From positions 23,421,501-23,485,500 of the forward strand of contig CM051460.1 of assembly GCA_028095005.1 (NCBI GenBank): 64,000 nucleotides of DNA. Direction: 5' to 3'. Both the position numbers and the translations under genes were made by a program. Below, piece after piece: positions 46,735-57,800 of the stretch. The stretch is from Rhynchospora pubera. Its lineage: Eukaryota; Streptophyta; Magnoliopsida; Poales; Cyperaceae. How positions within the stretch are numbered: the stretch's first letter is position 1; each line of letters opens with the position of its first letter. Under the pieces are notes generated by a model. The model saw nothing but the letters and a program-made list of their open reading frames with translations, was not told the DNA's origin and did no database searches.

Positions 46735-48534
46735 GGCCCCGTTTGGATCGTATGGGAATAGGAGGAATAGCTTCTTCCTAGACATACATTTATTATAAAC
46801 AATCCAAACTTTTCACAAAGTTACACACTGATGAGTGGATTTTATATGCATATTCAGGTACCATTTTGTCTCCAAACTAAACCAATTGCCTTGAGTTTAC
46901 ATAGTTTACATAGTTTAGATGAGTTTAGGTTAGTTTAATTAGAGTTTTGTGTCAAGATTTAGTTACTACCATAGTTTCTAATTTTATTGCAGATTCTGGA
47001 CAAGAAATGACTTGGATGAGTCCATAAAGTTTAAGAGCTCGTTCTAAGCTTTCCAACGGATCTTGAATCACCTCAAACGGAGTTCGGATGAAGGAGATAT
47101 GCCCAAAATACTGACAGGACGCAGTGCTGACATTTTCCTGCGACTCGCTGAAAGTCCCAGCGGTCCGCAGACCTGGAACTGCTAGATTTAGCACAATCGC
47201 CGATTTAGCAATTCTATATTTGGACGACGGTTTCTACCTACTCCAAGTGCATCCAGAGCACGTCTTCAGTTATTTTCAGCGTTTCTACACCTTCCCAATG
47301 CCTATTAAAGACCAGTTTGAGGAGAGAACAGGAGGAGAACAAGAAGGAGACCAATCCAAGGTCAAGTTAGGGTTAGATATTGAGTTATTTGAGAGTTGAG
47401 TCTCAAGTCCAGATCGTGGCAGCGCCAAGCAGGTCATTTGCGACAGCAACAGACGTGTTTGATAGGAGATTTCGACACACGCAAGAGCAATTGGTTGTAA
47501 TCTTTCCTTATTCTCATTTTCTCTTGTGTTTGTATGATGTCTTTTAGTTGTTGATTGTTTGTTCTAGGTCTATGGTTGTAAACTCGAATTCTTAGTTGTT
47601 GATTGCATGTTTATTTAGTTTATTTGATATCTTTGTATTTTATACCTTTCTTGAATTGCTTGAATTGATCATGCCATGATTATCTAAGTAGATTTGTTTA
47701 TACCGTTAAGTAGAGCTCGCTTAATTGCTAGGTGGTTAAGTCCAAATAAATTTAGATTATTAGGCATGATTATGATTAACATGAAGGTTGTAAACTGAAA
47801 GGATAAACCAGGACTAGTTAACGAGAGTTAAGTCCTTTCCAAGAGTGAAAAATCAAGGATTTCATAGGTTAGAAAGGTATAAACTTGTAGAAACTAGACC
47901 AAGAAACGATAGTTGAAATCTAGATTCTATACGAGGGAAATTGGGTTAATTAATTGATAACCAGACCTAAACGAGAGTTTGATCTAGGACCTTAATTAAG
48001 CCATTATCCCTGCACAATTATCAACTGAATTAAGTCAATTTGCATTCACATCGCTAATCCTAGCGGGCCGCTGAGTGAACCAGTGAGGTTGTCTATGCCC
48101 GCCAAGTAGCCAGCGACCAGTCTAATAGATTAGCGACATAGGTTCTTATAGCGGGCCGCTACGAGAGTCAGCGGGCCGCTGGAACTGGGACTAAGAAGAA
48201 GTGTTAGCAACCAGAAACCCTAGAATTACGTGACTTGTTGAATCTCTCTTATTAATTCTTATTTTGACCTTGAAACTAGACTTAAGATTTGAACCCACAT
48301 GCAACTCTTAATTCACATAAGAGTTGAACCGTCTAGCTAGTTTAGTAAAGTAAAAGACTAATATTCCAACACCGTCCCTGTGGATTCGACCCTCAAGCTA
48401 TTCTACAAACGATTAGATCGGTAGACACGAGGTTTTTATTTTGAGACTTGGTTTCCCTTCGATCACACACTTCCCAATACTTTCCGCCTAGAAATAGACT
48501 ATTCCTCTTATTCCTAAGCAATCCAAACGGAGCC
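46735..48534. mobile_element. GTTTGGAT-family MITE split by a solo LTR
   Basis: The left part 46735-46828 and right part 48471-48534 form one MITE equivalent to 46275-46432, interrupted by the LTR and its 5-bp duplication. Confidence 0.85.
46829..48465. mobile_element. Solo LTR, 1.64 kb
   Basis: It begins TGATGAGTGG and ends CTTCGATCA, flanked by CACAC (46824-46828, 48466-48470). Near its 3' end is CCGTCCCTGTGGATTCGACC (about 48372), a run I associate with plant Gypsy-type LTRs; the superfamily call is tentative. No internal domain remains. Confidence 0.82.
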
Positions 48535-48880
48535 ATTAAGAATTATCTATCCAAGCTCTAATATCTTGCTGTGTGTTCTTTTGTTGGAAATTAGCTTCCA
48601 TTCCAAATTTGTGTATCTGTCCAAAACACAAATAAGCTTATAATTGTTACAAATAAGCTGGAAGTATTTATTCCATCCGAAACCCCTTGTTGCTGAAAAA
48701 TTATCCTATTTCTTAAGCCCCGGGTAGCCCACATAAAAGCAAAAAGTAAAGTTTAAAAAAAAAACCTTGCTTTCTTTTTTTCTGAAAAATTATCCTATTT
48801 CTTAGTCTTAAACCTTACAACAGTGGACTTGATTACACTATGCACCAATTTGATCTAGGATGGAATTTATTACACAACTT

Positions 48881-50294
48881 TGTAAATATTCTCGGCTAGA
48901 CAGCATAAATGAAGTCAACATTGCTTTGATACAGTCCCAATTTCTGAAATTTAAATGCTTATTTTATGGTCTCCAGAAAAGAAACTTGTTTCCAAATGAA
49001 ACATTATTTTGATACATTGCTTTAAATGTTGTAATACATTTCACGGTTTCATAGATTCATAGATTTATGTAATAGCTTTGCTTCCAAATGAAACTTGTTT
49101 ATCAAAGAATATTGATGATGCCAATTTTTACAAGTAGTCATAGCAAAGTTAAGAAATAGTGAAATACGTAGTAAAACAAGAAAGTTATTAGGTAGAACAC
49201 AACAATATCTAGGAACAATATCATAAAAAATTCAGCAATTCCAAAATATACATCATCAATTCTCAGATAATCTATAACATTACATACACCAATTTACACA
49301 ATGAACATTCAATATAGAACATGCCTCTAGCATTGAACACATGGAAATCTCTATACTAAATAAGTAAATATTATTACTTGTCTATTCAATTAATTAATCA
49401 CAACGAATCATTTTAAAACTTTATATACATCATAAATTAATCACCACTGTACAATATTTTTATCTTCACTTTCCAACATACTTATGAAAACCTCATCTGT
49501 CCATTGTCAACCTCATACTACATTATCCCTTTGCACATGCCATGGCCTTTATATTTGCATATAGGCATTTTGTTCAATCATGTTAAAGACCAACATCAGT
49601 ATTAACATTTATAGTTGATTACAACATCTTTTACTTAACATCTTTTGTAGCCGATGAATATTCAATGATAATTTTTTTTTAAAGAAAATAAAAATTACCA
49701 AACTCCATACAAGTTCACTAGTACTTGGGAACAAAGAATCACAAGAGTTAATACCTGAGAATATAAATAAATTAAGACACTTATGTACTAGTAATAATAC
49801 AATTATAAGCTGTTTTTCGGTAATAGCCTAATTGCTTCTCTTATTTGTTAGATGTAAATTCTTGTTACCTGCTTCACCTGTGTAAGGAAACAAATATCTA
49901 TTGCATTAGTATATATGCTAATCATCTAATATCTGAAATAACAGTTTATGCTTTTTTAATAAATAAGAAAGTACAAATCATTTATAGATTGTTCATCTTT
50001 ATTATTATTATTCTCATTTATTACATTAGATACATATCGAAAATACATATCTTTGTCATTTATTAGAAGATCTATTTTCTTGCATATAAATAGAGACTTG
50101 TAAATTGTATGTTGAATTGAATGAATTGAAAATCAGAAATAGTATTGTCTCTCTTTTGCTCTTTTTTTCTTCCTCCACTTTAATATTACAACAGTTCTTA
50201 AAATTTTTGTGACCTTTAATACTTTTTCAAATAGATCCTTATAAAGATTGGTGTTATAAAACGTACCCTCCTTCAGTAGGCACACCCTACCTCA
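48881..50294. other. AT-rich intergenic sequence, no gene seen
   Basis: Very AT-rich with short frames only. The first part may be further LINE remnant. No RNA gene or defined element is visible. Confidence 0.4.
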
Positions 50295-50505
50295 TTGATG
50301 GAATGAGATCCTCTGATCATTTTTATAAAACGATCAATGGTCATTTTTTGATCTCAGCCATTCGATTTAATCTCAACAGTTATAGATGTCTCGTGAATAA
50401 TATCAAATTGATAAATCCGAAAAAAATTAACCGTTGAGATTAAATCGGACGGCTACATCGAAAAACGATCACAACGAGATGATTCGAATCCCCTCGTTGA
50501 TAGAT
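50295..50505. mobile_element. Small foldback MITE
   Basis: The left arm holds GATTTAATCTCAACAGTTA. The right arm holds AACCGTTGAGATTAAATC, its inverted counterpart, and outer segments (GAATGAGATCCTCTGATCAT versus its approximate complement) also pair. Ends are approximate. Confidence 0.6.
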
Positions 50506-50566
50506 AGTGCCGCCTTAGCAAGCCTATAGGCTGAAAATCAGAAGTTGCATCAAGATTCTTGTTTTA

Positions 50567-50755
50567 GGCTCCGTTTGGATGGCTTCTTTTCGGAATAAGG
50601 AATAAGGAATAACCACTTTTTACCAATAAATTTATTTCTAACCATCCAAACTCTTCACAAAAGTTACACACTTCCCAATAAATTTACCCCTTTCCAATAA
50701 ATTTCTTCCCTTCTTCCTTCTTCCTACTTTATTCTCAACGCATCTAAACGGAGCC
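50567..50755. mobile_element. GTTTGGAT-family MITE (189 bp)
   Basis: Ends GGCTCCGTTTGGAT / ATCTAAACGGAGCC, with TTA on both sides (50564-50566, 50756-50758). Confidence 0.85.
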
Positions 50756-51183
50756 TTAAGTTGTTTTATTTTTTTAAAAAAAAGGAAATGGAGTCACATT
50801 ATATCTGTGGGATGGGGTTAAAATCAGAAAGGCTGAAAAGCAAGTTTAAAAAGTTCGATGAAGATTCAACATTTACAACCCACTATATAGTGCTCTAGAA
50901 AAAGATTGGATCCCACGTTCGCTTGTGTGGAAATACTAGTGGAAGCGACACATCAACCTTTCCACTAATAAAGAAGATTTCGTCCTCTATGTACTTGTGT
51001 AAATGTAATAAAAACAAACATAAAATATTTGGAACTGACCTTGCCCAAAAAATTAATTTATGTTCCAAATTTGGAACTGAAGAGCCACTAAATTGTTTTT
51101 CTCAACCTACGGCAGACCCCTGATTTCCTGTGGCGTATTCTGAGTAGCACTATGTTCTGCAACCATGTTATGTTATTCATTAT

Positions 51184-51334
51184 GGCTCCGTTTGGATTCC
51201 ATTTGAGAAAAAAAGAAAAAGGGAATAAATTTATTATAAATAATCTAAACTCTTCACAAAATTACACACTTTCCAATATTTCTTTTCACTTCTTTCCTTC
51301 TTCCCTTCTTTCAACGCCTTATCCAAACGGAGCC
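51184..51334. mobile_element. GTTTGGAT-family MITE (151 bp)
   Basis: Ends GGCTCCGTTTGGAT / ATCCAAACGGAGCC, with TAT on both sides (51181-51183, 51335-51337). Confidence 0.85.
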
Positions 51335-51608
51335 TATATTGATGATCTGATCCAGGCATCCAGCATACATGTTGCTATAAAGTTGTCATGTGATAATCGG
51401 TACATGATGATGACCAGCATTGAAGAAAGTATACGGTATTAAGATCAGCCGATTTAACTGTTTGAAGAACGCTTTACTAGCTTCCAATTTTTTTTTCTTA
51501 ATTATTGTAACTTTGAAAAAGTTTTTCAAATTAATTAATTATTTATCTTGTTTACCCACTGGGACAACACTAACTCCATTTGTTAAGCGTAGAAGCTAGT
51601 ATATATTT

Positions 51609-52163
51609 GGAAAAATTGGATATAACACCCTTAAAACTTCTCTATATAAGGAAATAACTCCTGGAATCATCAAAATTGGATATGATCCTTATTATCTTAT
51701 TAATCATGGATATAAATCATTCTTATTACTTTAACAGTATTTTAAATAAAGAGATTTATTTTTTTATAATTTTATGACCAAAATACTCCTTACTTAGTTA
51801 TTTAATAATACTCTCCCTCTGAACTGATGGGTAATGGGTTGGTCTCTTTTCATTCTTATTTAGTTATTTAAATACTTTACGTGGTGATGTTGGCTTTGCA
51901 CGTAAACTGTTCGACTTATTTTCTGAAAAAAAAAATGGATCAACCTCTTTACACAAATGATGGCTTTAAACTTGAAGGGGAGAAAGAGTAGGGGTATTTC
52001 GGTCTTAAAATAATAATATTTTTTGTATTTAAAATACAGTTAGCAATAATAAGAAGGGTTTATATTTATAATTTAACAAGATCATAGGGGTTATATCCGG
52101 TTTTGAAAATTGCAGGGACTATATCCATATAGAGAAGTTTTGAGGGGTTATATCCAATTTGCC
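51609..52163. mobile_element. Mutator-like MITE with 9-bp TSD (555 bp)
   Basis: The left end reads GGAAAAATTGGATATAACAC and the right end, reversed, GGCAAATTGGATATAACCCC. The arms stay similar for about 150 bp, through AAAACTTCTCTATAT. An exact 9-bp duplication TATATATTT flanks it (51600-51608, 52164-52172). It is non-coding. Confidence 0.85.
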
Positions 52164-52172
52164 TATATATTT

Positions 52173-54507
52173 TTTCTAGATGTAACCATTTTCTTCATTA
52201 CAAACAAAACGCGCTCGAAAAATGGACAAATATAAGCATATTCCTTGCAAATGCTTAAGGAAAGAATATTATTTGCCGTTTTAAAATGGCGATTACTTCA
52301 GCCGTTAAAAGATATTGCCAAAAGACTAAGGTCTGGTGTCATCTGAAAAAGACCAATTTTATTTTAAAATTAAGATAAGATGGTCAAATATAATAGTTTA
52401 AGGACCATATTAAATTTATTAAATCCAGCAGTAATATTGTTAATATTGTTTTGCAGTTTAGATAATCAATTTTCTTAAAAATTTAGAGCATTTTGCTAAC
52501 TTGGTTGGTAACGATATAGGATTGTAAACAAGTCAAAGCTTGAGCGGGCTTATTCAACTCCAGTTTGATTAAAATCGTCATATGTTAATTCTAATAAAAT
52601 TATATTTAATTTTCATTTAAGAAAAAAAAACATTGAAGAATTATGACCGATAAAATAAGCCCATTGGAAGAATTGATATCGCTCAAATCATAATACTGAA
52701 AAGAGCTCTCGTGAATTTTTTTTTACAAGGAGACGGAAGGACATTTATATTGCAGCATACACTAAAAAAGCACTTTATCTATAATATATTCCCTCGGAAA
52801 TATTTTAAAATTATTTGGTTCTATAATCTAGTGATTTCCCATCATAATTTTTATGATGGCTCTATACATTAGAACGGTCCTCTTTTTTTCCTTATCATTT
52901 CTCGTACATTTTTTTTATCCCTGTTAATTGAATTATATGATGTTATGTCTATAAAATTTTATCCGGCAGAATCTCATGATAGACAGGCGTTCCAGAAATC
53001 CTTATAAATTTTCGTAACATTTTTTATTTTTATTACAATTTACAATAAAAAGATAAGTAGGCCGCCGTAAGGCGCTAACAACTTCAAAAAGAATGTTATC
53101 CGCATTAAATATAGACAATTTTATTGACTATAAATATTTTAAAGGTGAAATAACGTCAATTGACACGACCTTTCCCCCGAAAGAAAAGGCGCCGAACCGT
53201 ACAGTCCGGTCTCATGGAGGACGTTTCCTTTTTTTTTTTTACCCAATTGTACAAGAAAAAAAAAACCACAATTGCTGATAAAAAGGTAAGCACATCTGAA
53301 GAAGCAAAATATATATAAAAAAAAAGAGAATATATAAGCGTAAAGTAAATATTACATTTTTAATTGCTTGGACATTTCATTTGTACCTGCTTTCCTCTAT
53401 TAATTAAATTATTATCGGCCTATATTGATGGCTTGCTCTAATTTGATAGTTGGTGAAGTTTCGTTGGTAACTCAATAACCCAACGATGGAGAATAGATTG
53501 TTCATACATAGCATTAAATGAGGCACGTTCCTATTCAAACTTCAAAGTTGTACTGCTTGCGTTTTGAATAATCTAGCTATTCTAAATGTAATTAATTTGC
53601 TCTTTTAATTGGATAGAGAAGGAGATGTAAGATATTGATGTCGATTTCTCCTATCAAAAAGAAAATCTAAAATATATCTATTTTTTTCCTAAGAATTTAA
53701 CATGTCACTAACAAACATCAAAATTTAAATAGAAAAATAACATATCTAAGGCACCCCAGTATAGATTTTTAAAACTGTTTTCTTAATTTTCAAAGTCGTA
53801 TTTTTTAAAGATAATAACATGTCGAGTAAAATGACCCAATTTTTTAAATTAAAATCTCAAAAATTAGAACTTCAAACTTCAAACATAATGTTAATCTACT
53901 CGGTAAAATATAACATCAAAGAACATTTTTAGTCTTTTTATCAAGTTTCCACAGAAAAATGATAAATATACTTGATTTGTTCCATCAGCTAGTGTTCGTA
54001 CTTCCTAGATGTAAATTTTGTGAACAGAACGCAACCTTTGCTTCTCCAGCGTATATATTGAGCTTTTATTGTCAACGAGAATGGCCACAGAAGATCTGAA
54101 GAGCAAAAGCAGGAGAACCGGGAACACGTCCGCATAAAAAGCTATAGCGGATGCTTGACACCTGTCGTTATCTGCTACCGCGCCCAAAAAAAAGATAAAT
54201 TTACAGATCTCTAGAGACTAGACTAGAGACTAAAAAAGTAAAAAGAAACTATTTTCCCCAAGTTACAGTTCTCTAGACGCAGACGGCAGACGCCATGAGG
54301 ACGTTAAAAAGTTGTACACGTGGCTTTCAAGTATTACGCGACACTTTCCAGCGCACGAGTAATTTTAATTTATATTCCTACGAGGGCTTAACTACAAATT
54401 TCAGAGAGATGTAGGCGACTCGACGAATCCCATTTGCTCTATTCCTTTCTTCCTTGCTCTTACTTCGCCTTCACTGGCGATCACATCTTTGGTTTCCGAT
54501 TCTCCAT

Positions 54508-54510
<3 letters not shown>
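52173..54510. other. Intergenic, upstream of the GBA2-like gene
   Basis: AT-rich with short frames only. From about 54200 the composition becomes mixed and CT/GA-rich, which fits promoter and 5' UTR of the gene starting at 54868. Confidence 0.4.

Positions 54511-54541
<31 letters not shown>
54511..54541 (+). repeat. (AG)n microsatellite in probable 5' UTR
   Basis: About 31 bp of pure AG, 330 bp before the GBA2-like start codon. GA tracts in plant leaders can bind GAGA-type regulators; nothing more can be said from sequence. Confidence 0.8.
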
Positions 54542-54542
<1 letters not shown>

Positions 54543-54867
54543 TTCCAATCGAGTTGTAAGAATCTTGTTCGATCCAGTTGTTGCGCCATTTGATCTGACA
54601 CGCACACGCCTCTATTTCATTGGTTTAGTTGCAACAATTTTATGCGATTAGCGAAGTACTCGAGGGAATTGAGAGGTTGAATTTGCGATTTTTGATCAGT
54701 TGGGAGGGTAAAGGCGATTTCATAGAGGATCATGAGGCTTCTCGACGCGTGAATTTGTAGAGATTTGAGTTGGTAACGAAATCGAGGATACAGCTGATTT
54801 TCGGATTATATAGCTTGTTTTGTGGGAAAAAAAATTGAATTTGGTGCTTTGCTTGAGGTGATTTGCA

Positions 54868-57800
54868 ATGATAAATAAGCACCTTTTCCACTCTAGAAAG
54901 AAATCCTGGCCAGCTGAAGAATATGTCAACAAATCTACTTTGCAACTGGTTAGTTTTTCTTCTCTTTTTCTGCTATATCTTATGCTTAAATTGAGAATTA
55001 TTTTCTTTTTTTTTTCTAATACTTCTTTGTTGGTCTTCCCAGGTTCATTACACTTATGCATAATCTAACCTTTCCCTATTTAATTTCGGCCAGTTTTGAA
55101 TGGCAAATATTATACTAATAAATTGTATATTATAGTTGATTGATTAGTTGGTTTTGTTAACCCCTGTTTGGCTATAATGAATTTTCTTTTTATTTTGGTG
55201 CATGATTTCTCGGTATATCATAAAATTGCATAACAATATGCTTTGGTTTCTGAATTTGATATCATTAGAAATCTATTCGAAATGAGTTTTTGAGCCTTCT
55301 TTAAAGTTGCTTCTGTCTGTTTTGCTGGAGCTTATTTTAATGCACTGCATCAAATTTATTTTTCCTTTGTATAGACAGATCCTTTTATTTATTCTTTGCA
55401 TAATATTTTAATATAATAGAGAGTTGGAGACTCCAGTTGGTCAAAAAAGGGGTCATACGTTTTTATTATTCAAGAATATGCTTTGGCTTGAGTATCCCCT
55501 GAAATACTTAAATTATCTAGTAATGTGCCCTTTATGGTAACTAAAACTGTAACTTCTGCAGTTGGATTTTGACTGTGGTGCACCACCAGAACTAGCATGG
55601 CGAAGAAGGTTAAACAGCCATGCAAACTTGTTGAAGGAATTTACTGTTACCTTTAAGGAGGCTATCCGAATGGTATTGTTATTTTTATTATCAAAATTTA
55701 TGTTTGAGATGAACTACATTTAACCTTGGAATTGAAATTTAGATGAGCCTTGGAGTGCGTCTTTGGTCATATGTCAGAGAAGAAGCTTCTCAAGGAAGGG
55801 TAACTTTATCCCAATCGAGTTACTTATTTTCTTTTCCGCCGGTATTTAAAGTTAATTTTGGAGCATTTTATATTTTTTAGAAAGCTCCCATTGATCCATT
55901 CACCAGAGAAAGATGTAAGCCATCAGCATCTGAAGGAGTTCCACTTGGCGGCATGGGGTAATTTTTAAAAAAATCACACAAATCAAAATTTGTTTCTATT
56001 AGTTGCTCCCTTAATTCATCTAATCCATGAAATTATTTCTCAGAAGCGGCAGCATATCAAGAGGATTTAGAGGCGAATTTAAAAATTGGCAAATACTTCC
56101 TGGGTCAAGAGAAATGTCTCCTGTCATGGCAAACCAATTTTCGGTGTGATCCACATTTCTTATTTTAATAGTCGTGTGAAATTCTGAAATTTTCATTCAC
56201 TTTTGTACATGTTTTTCGTTTTCCTTGTTCAAAATATTAGATTTTTGTATCACGAGATGGAGGCAAGAAAAAATACTCATCAGTTTTATCGCCTGGTCAT
56301 CATGAAGGTTTAAAGTAAGACTTATATCTTTTGTAGCATCCACCTTTTCTTTCTGCTAAAATACAGAAGAGTAATTCTTATTTCAGATGCATTTCAGAAA
56401 ATTTGGTGACCCGGGGATTTCATCATGGGATTGGAATTTGAGTGGTCAGCATTCGACATACCATGCCTTGTTCCCAAGAGCATGGACTGTCTATGATGGT
56501 ATGCTTGCCAGCTTTGGTTATTTCATAAACTTCCCTATAATTAATATACACCTACAGTGAACATAAATTAAGTGCCAAATAAGCCAAGAAAAGAAGGTAC
56601 AGGAAAGTAATGCAAACATAATATATACTGAGAATGAATGCTTCCTCCTGCTTACCTAGATTTTCTGTGTCTGAACTAAGTATACCTGATCCCTTATCCA
56701 AAGTTTGCATGGTTTCTTGTAGGGGAACCTGATCCAGACCTAAAAATCTCTTGCCGGCAGATTTCTCCTTTCATACCACACAATTATAAAGAAAGCAGCG
56801 TCCCAACTGCTGTTTTTGTTTACACTGTAAGTGATACCTATTGCATGGATAAATAAGCATAATAGTTAATACCTCAGTGGTCTTGCTGATGCTGACAAAA
56901 TGAATTCTGAACATTTCATTTCTATTGTAGCTAGTAAACACAGGGAAAGACAGAGCAAAAGTGAGCCTATTATTCACCTGGGAGGTAAGAACTTGCCATT
57001 TTGGGTTGATATGTTGTTGAAAACTTGAAACAGTAAAACAGTTTGTTTCTTGAGGTATTATTTCTGTGTAAATTTTTATTTAATTTTCTTGTACAGAATT
57101 CTATTGGAGGAGTCTCTCATCAATCAGGAGGGCATGTGAATGAGCCATTCATGTAAGCGAGCATTTATCATATGTTCCTCCTGCAGTAGTGTAGGCTTTT
57201 GCAACTACTGTATTCTTGATGCACTTGTGGTTTCAGCAATCCTCTAATTTGCAGTTAACTATGCATAGCATTTTAGCAATCTTCTATATATATATATATT
57301 TATTTGCATTGTTGACTAACAGAACCAAGTCATATAGACAAATGTCAAGATACAAGTCGCCCATTTCTACTTCGCGAAGTACCATAGCCTTCCCATGTAT
57401 ACATGAATATGTATACTTGACCATCTATGTAATTTGTCCCTGGGGGTCCAAGATCTCAAGCAGCTTGTATTGATCTTGGCCAATTAATGATTAGGAAAAA
57501 GTTCTTATTTGAGTCAGGGGCATAATTGTCGATGTTTAGGATACACTTTCTCATTTTCCTTACATGGTCATTGGATAATAATATAATTTTGACTCTCTTT
57601 TTTTTTAAGGTAATAAGAGAATTTTGACTGTTATGTGCAATGGGATATTTTCTATTTCATCTTAAAGCTGGATTTCTCACTAATTAATATTGTATAAAAT
57701 GCAGAGGGAATGATGGAGTATCAGGGGTGCTTCTACATCACAAGCAAGTGTCTATCCCTTGATTGATCTTTTGTTGTAGTTGGTTAACAGTTTCTTATGG

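Larger units (their letters stand above)
45717..48880 (-). mobile_element. Truncated LINE 3' end, interrupted and partly duplicated
   Basis: On the minus strand a frame ending at 46434 contains FSAFMWATWGLRNRIIF, similar to the C-terminal part of plant LINE ORF2 proteins. It runs on through interrupted sequence to a poly(A) tract at 45717-45727 (11 T on the plus strand). A second copy of the same coding stretch lies at 48541-48870. The piece has been cut by three insertions (45869-46271, 46275-46432 and 46829-48465). It is non-functional. The LINE call rests on one short protein segment plus the poly(A) end. Confidence 0.5.
46267..48880. repeat. Tandem duplication of a 460-bp MITE-plus-LINE segment
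   Basis: Unit A (46267 to about 46720) and unit B (from about 46727) start with the same TTCTCATTGGCCCCGTTTGG sequence, offset by 460 bp, and share the following MITE and LINE sequence with few changes. Unit B is enlarged by a solo LTR and a small local rearrangement near 48760-48830. Confidence 0.8.
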
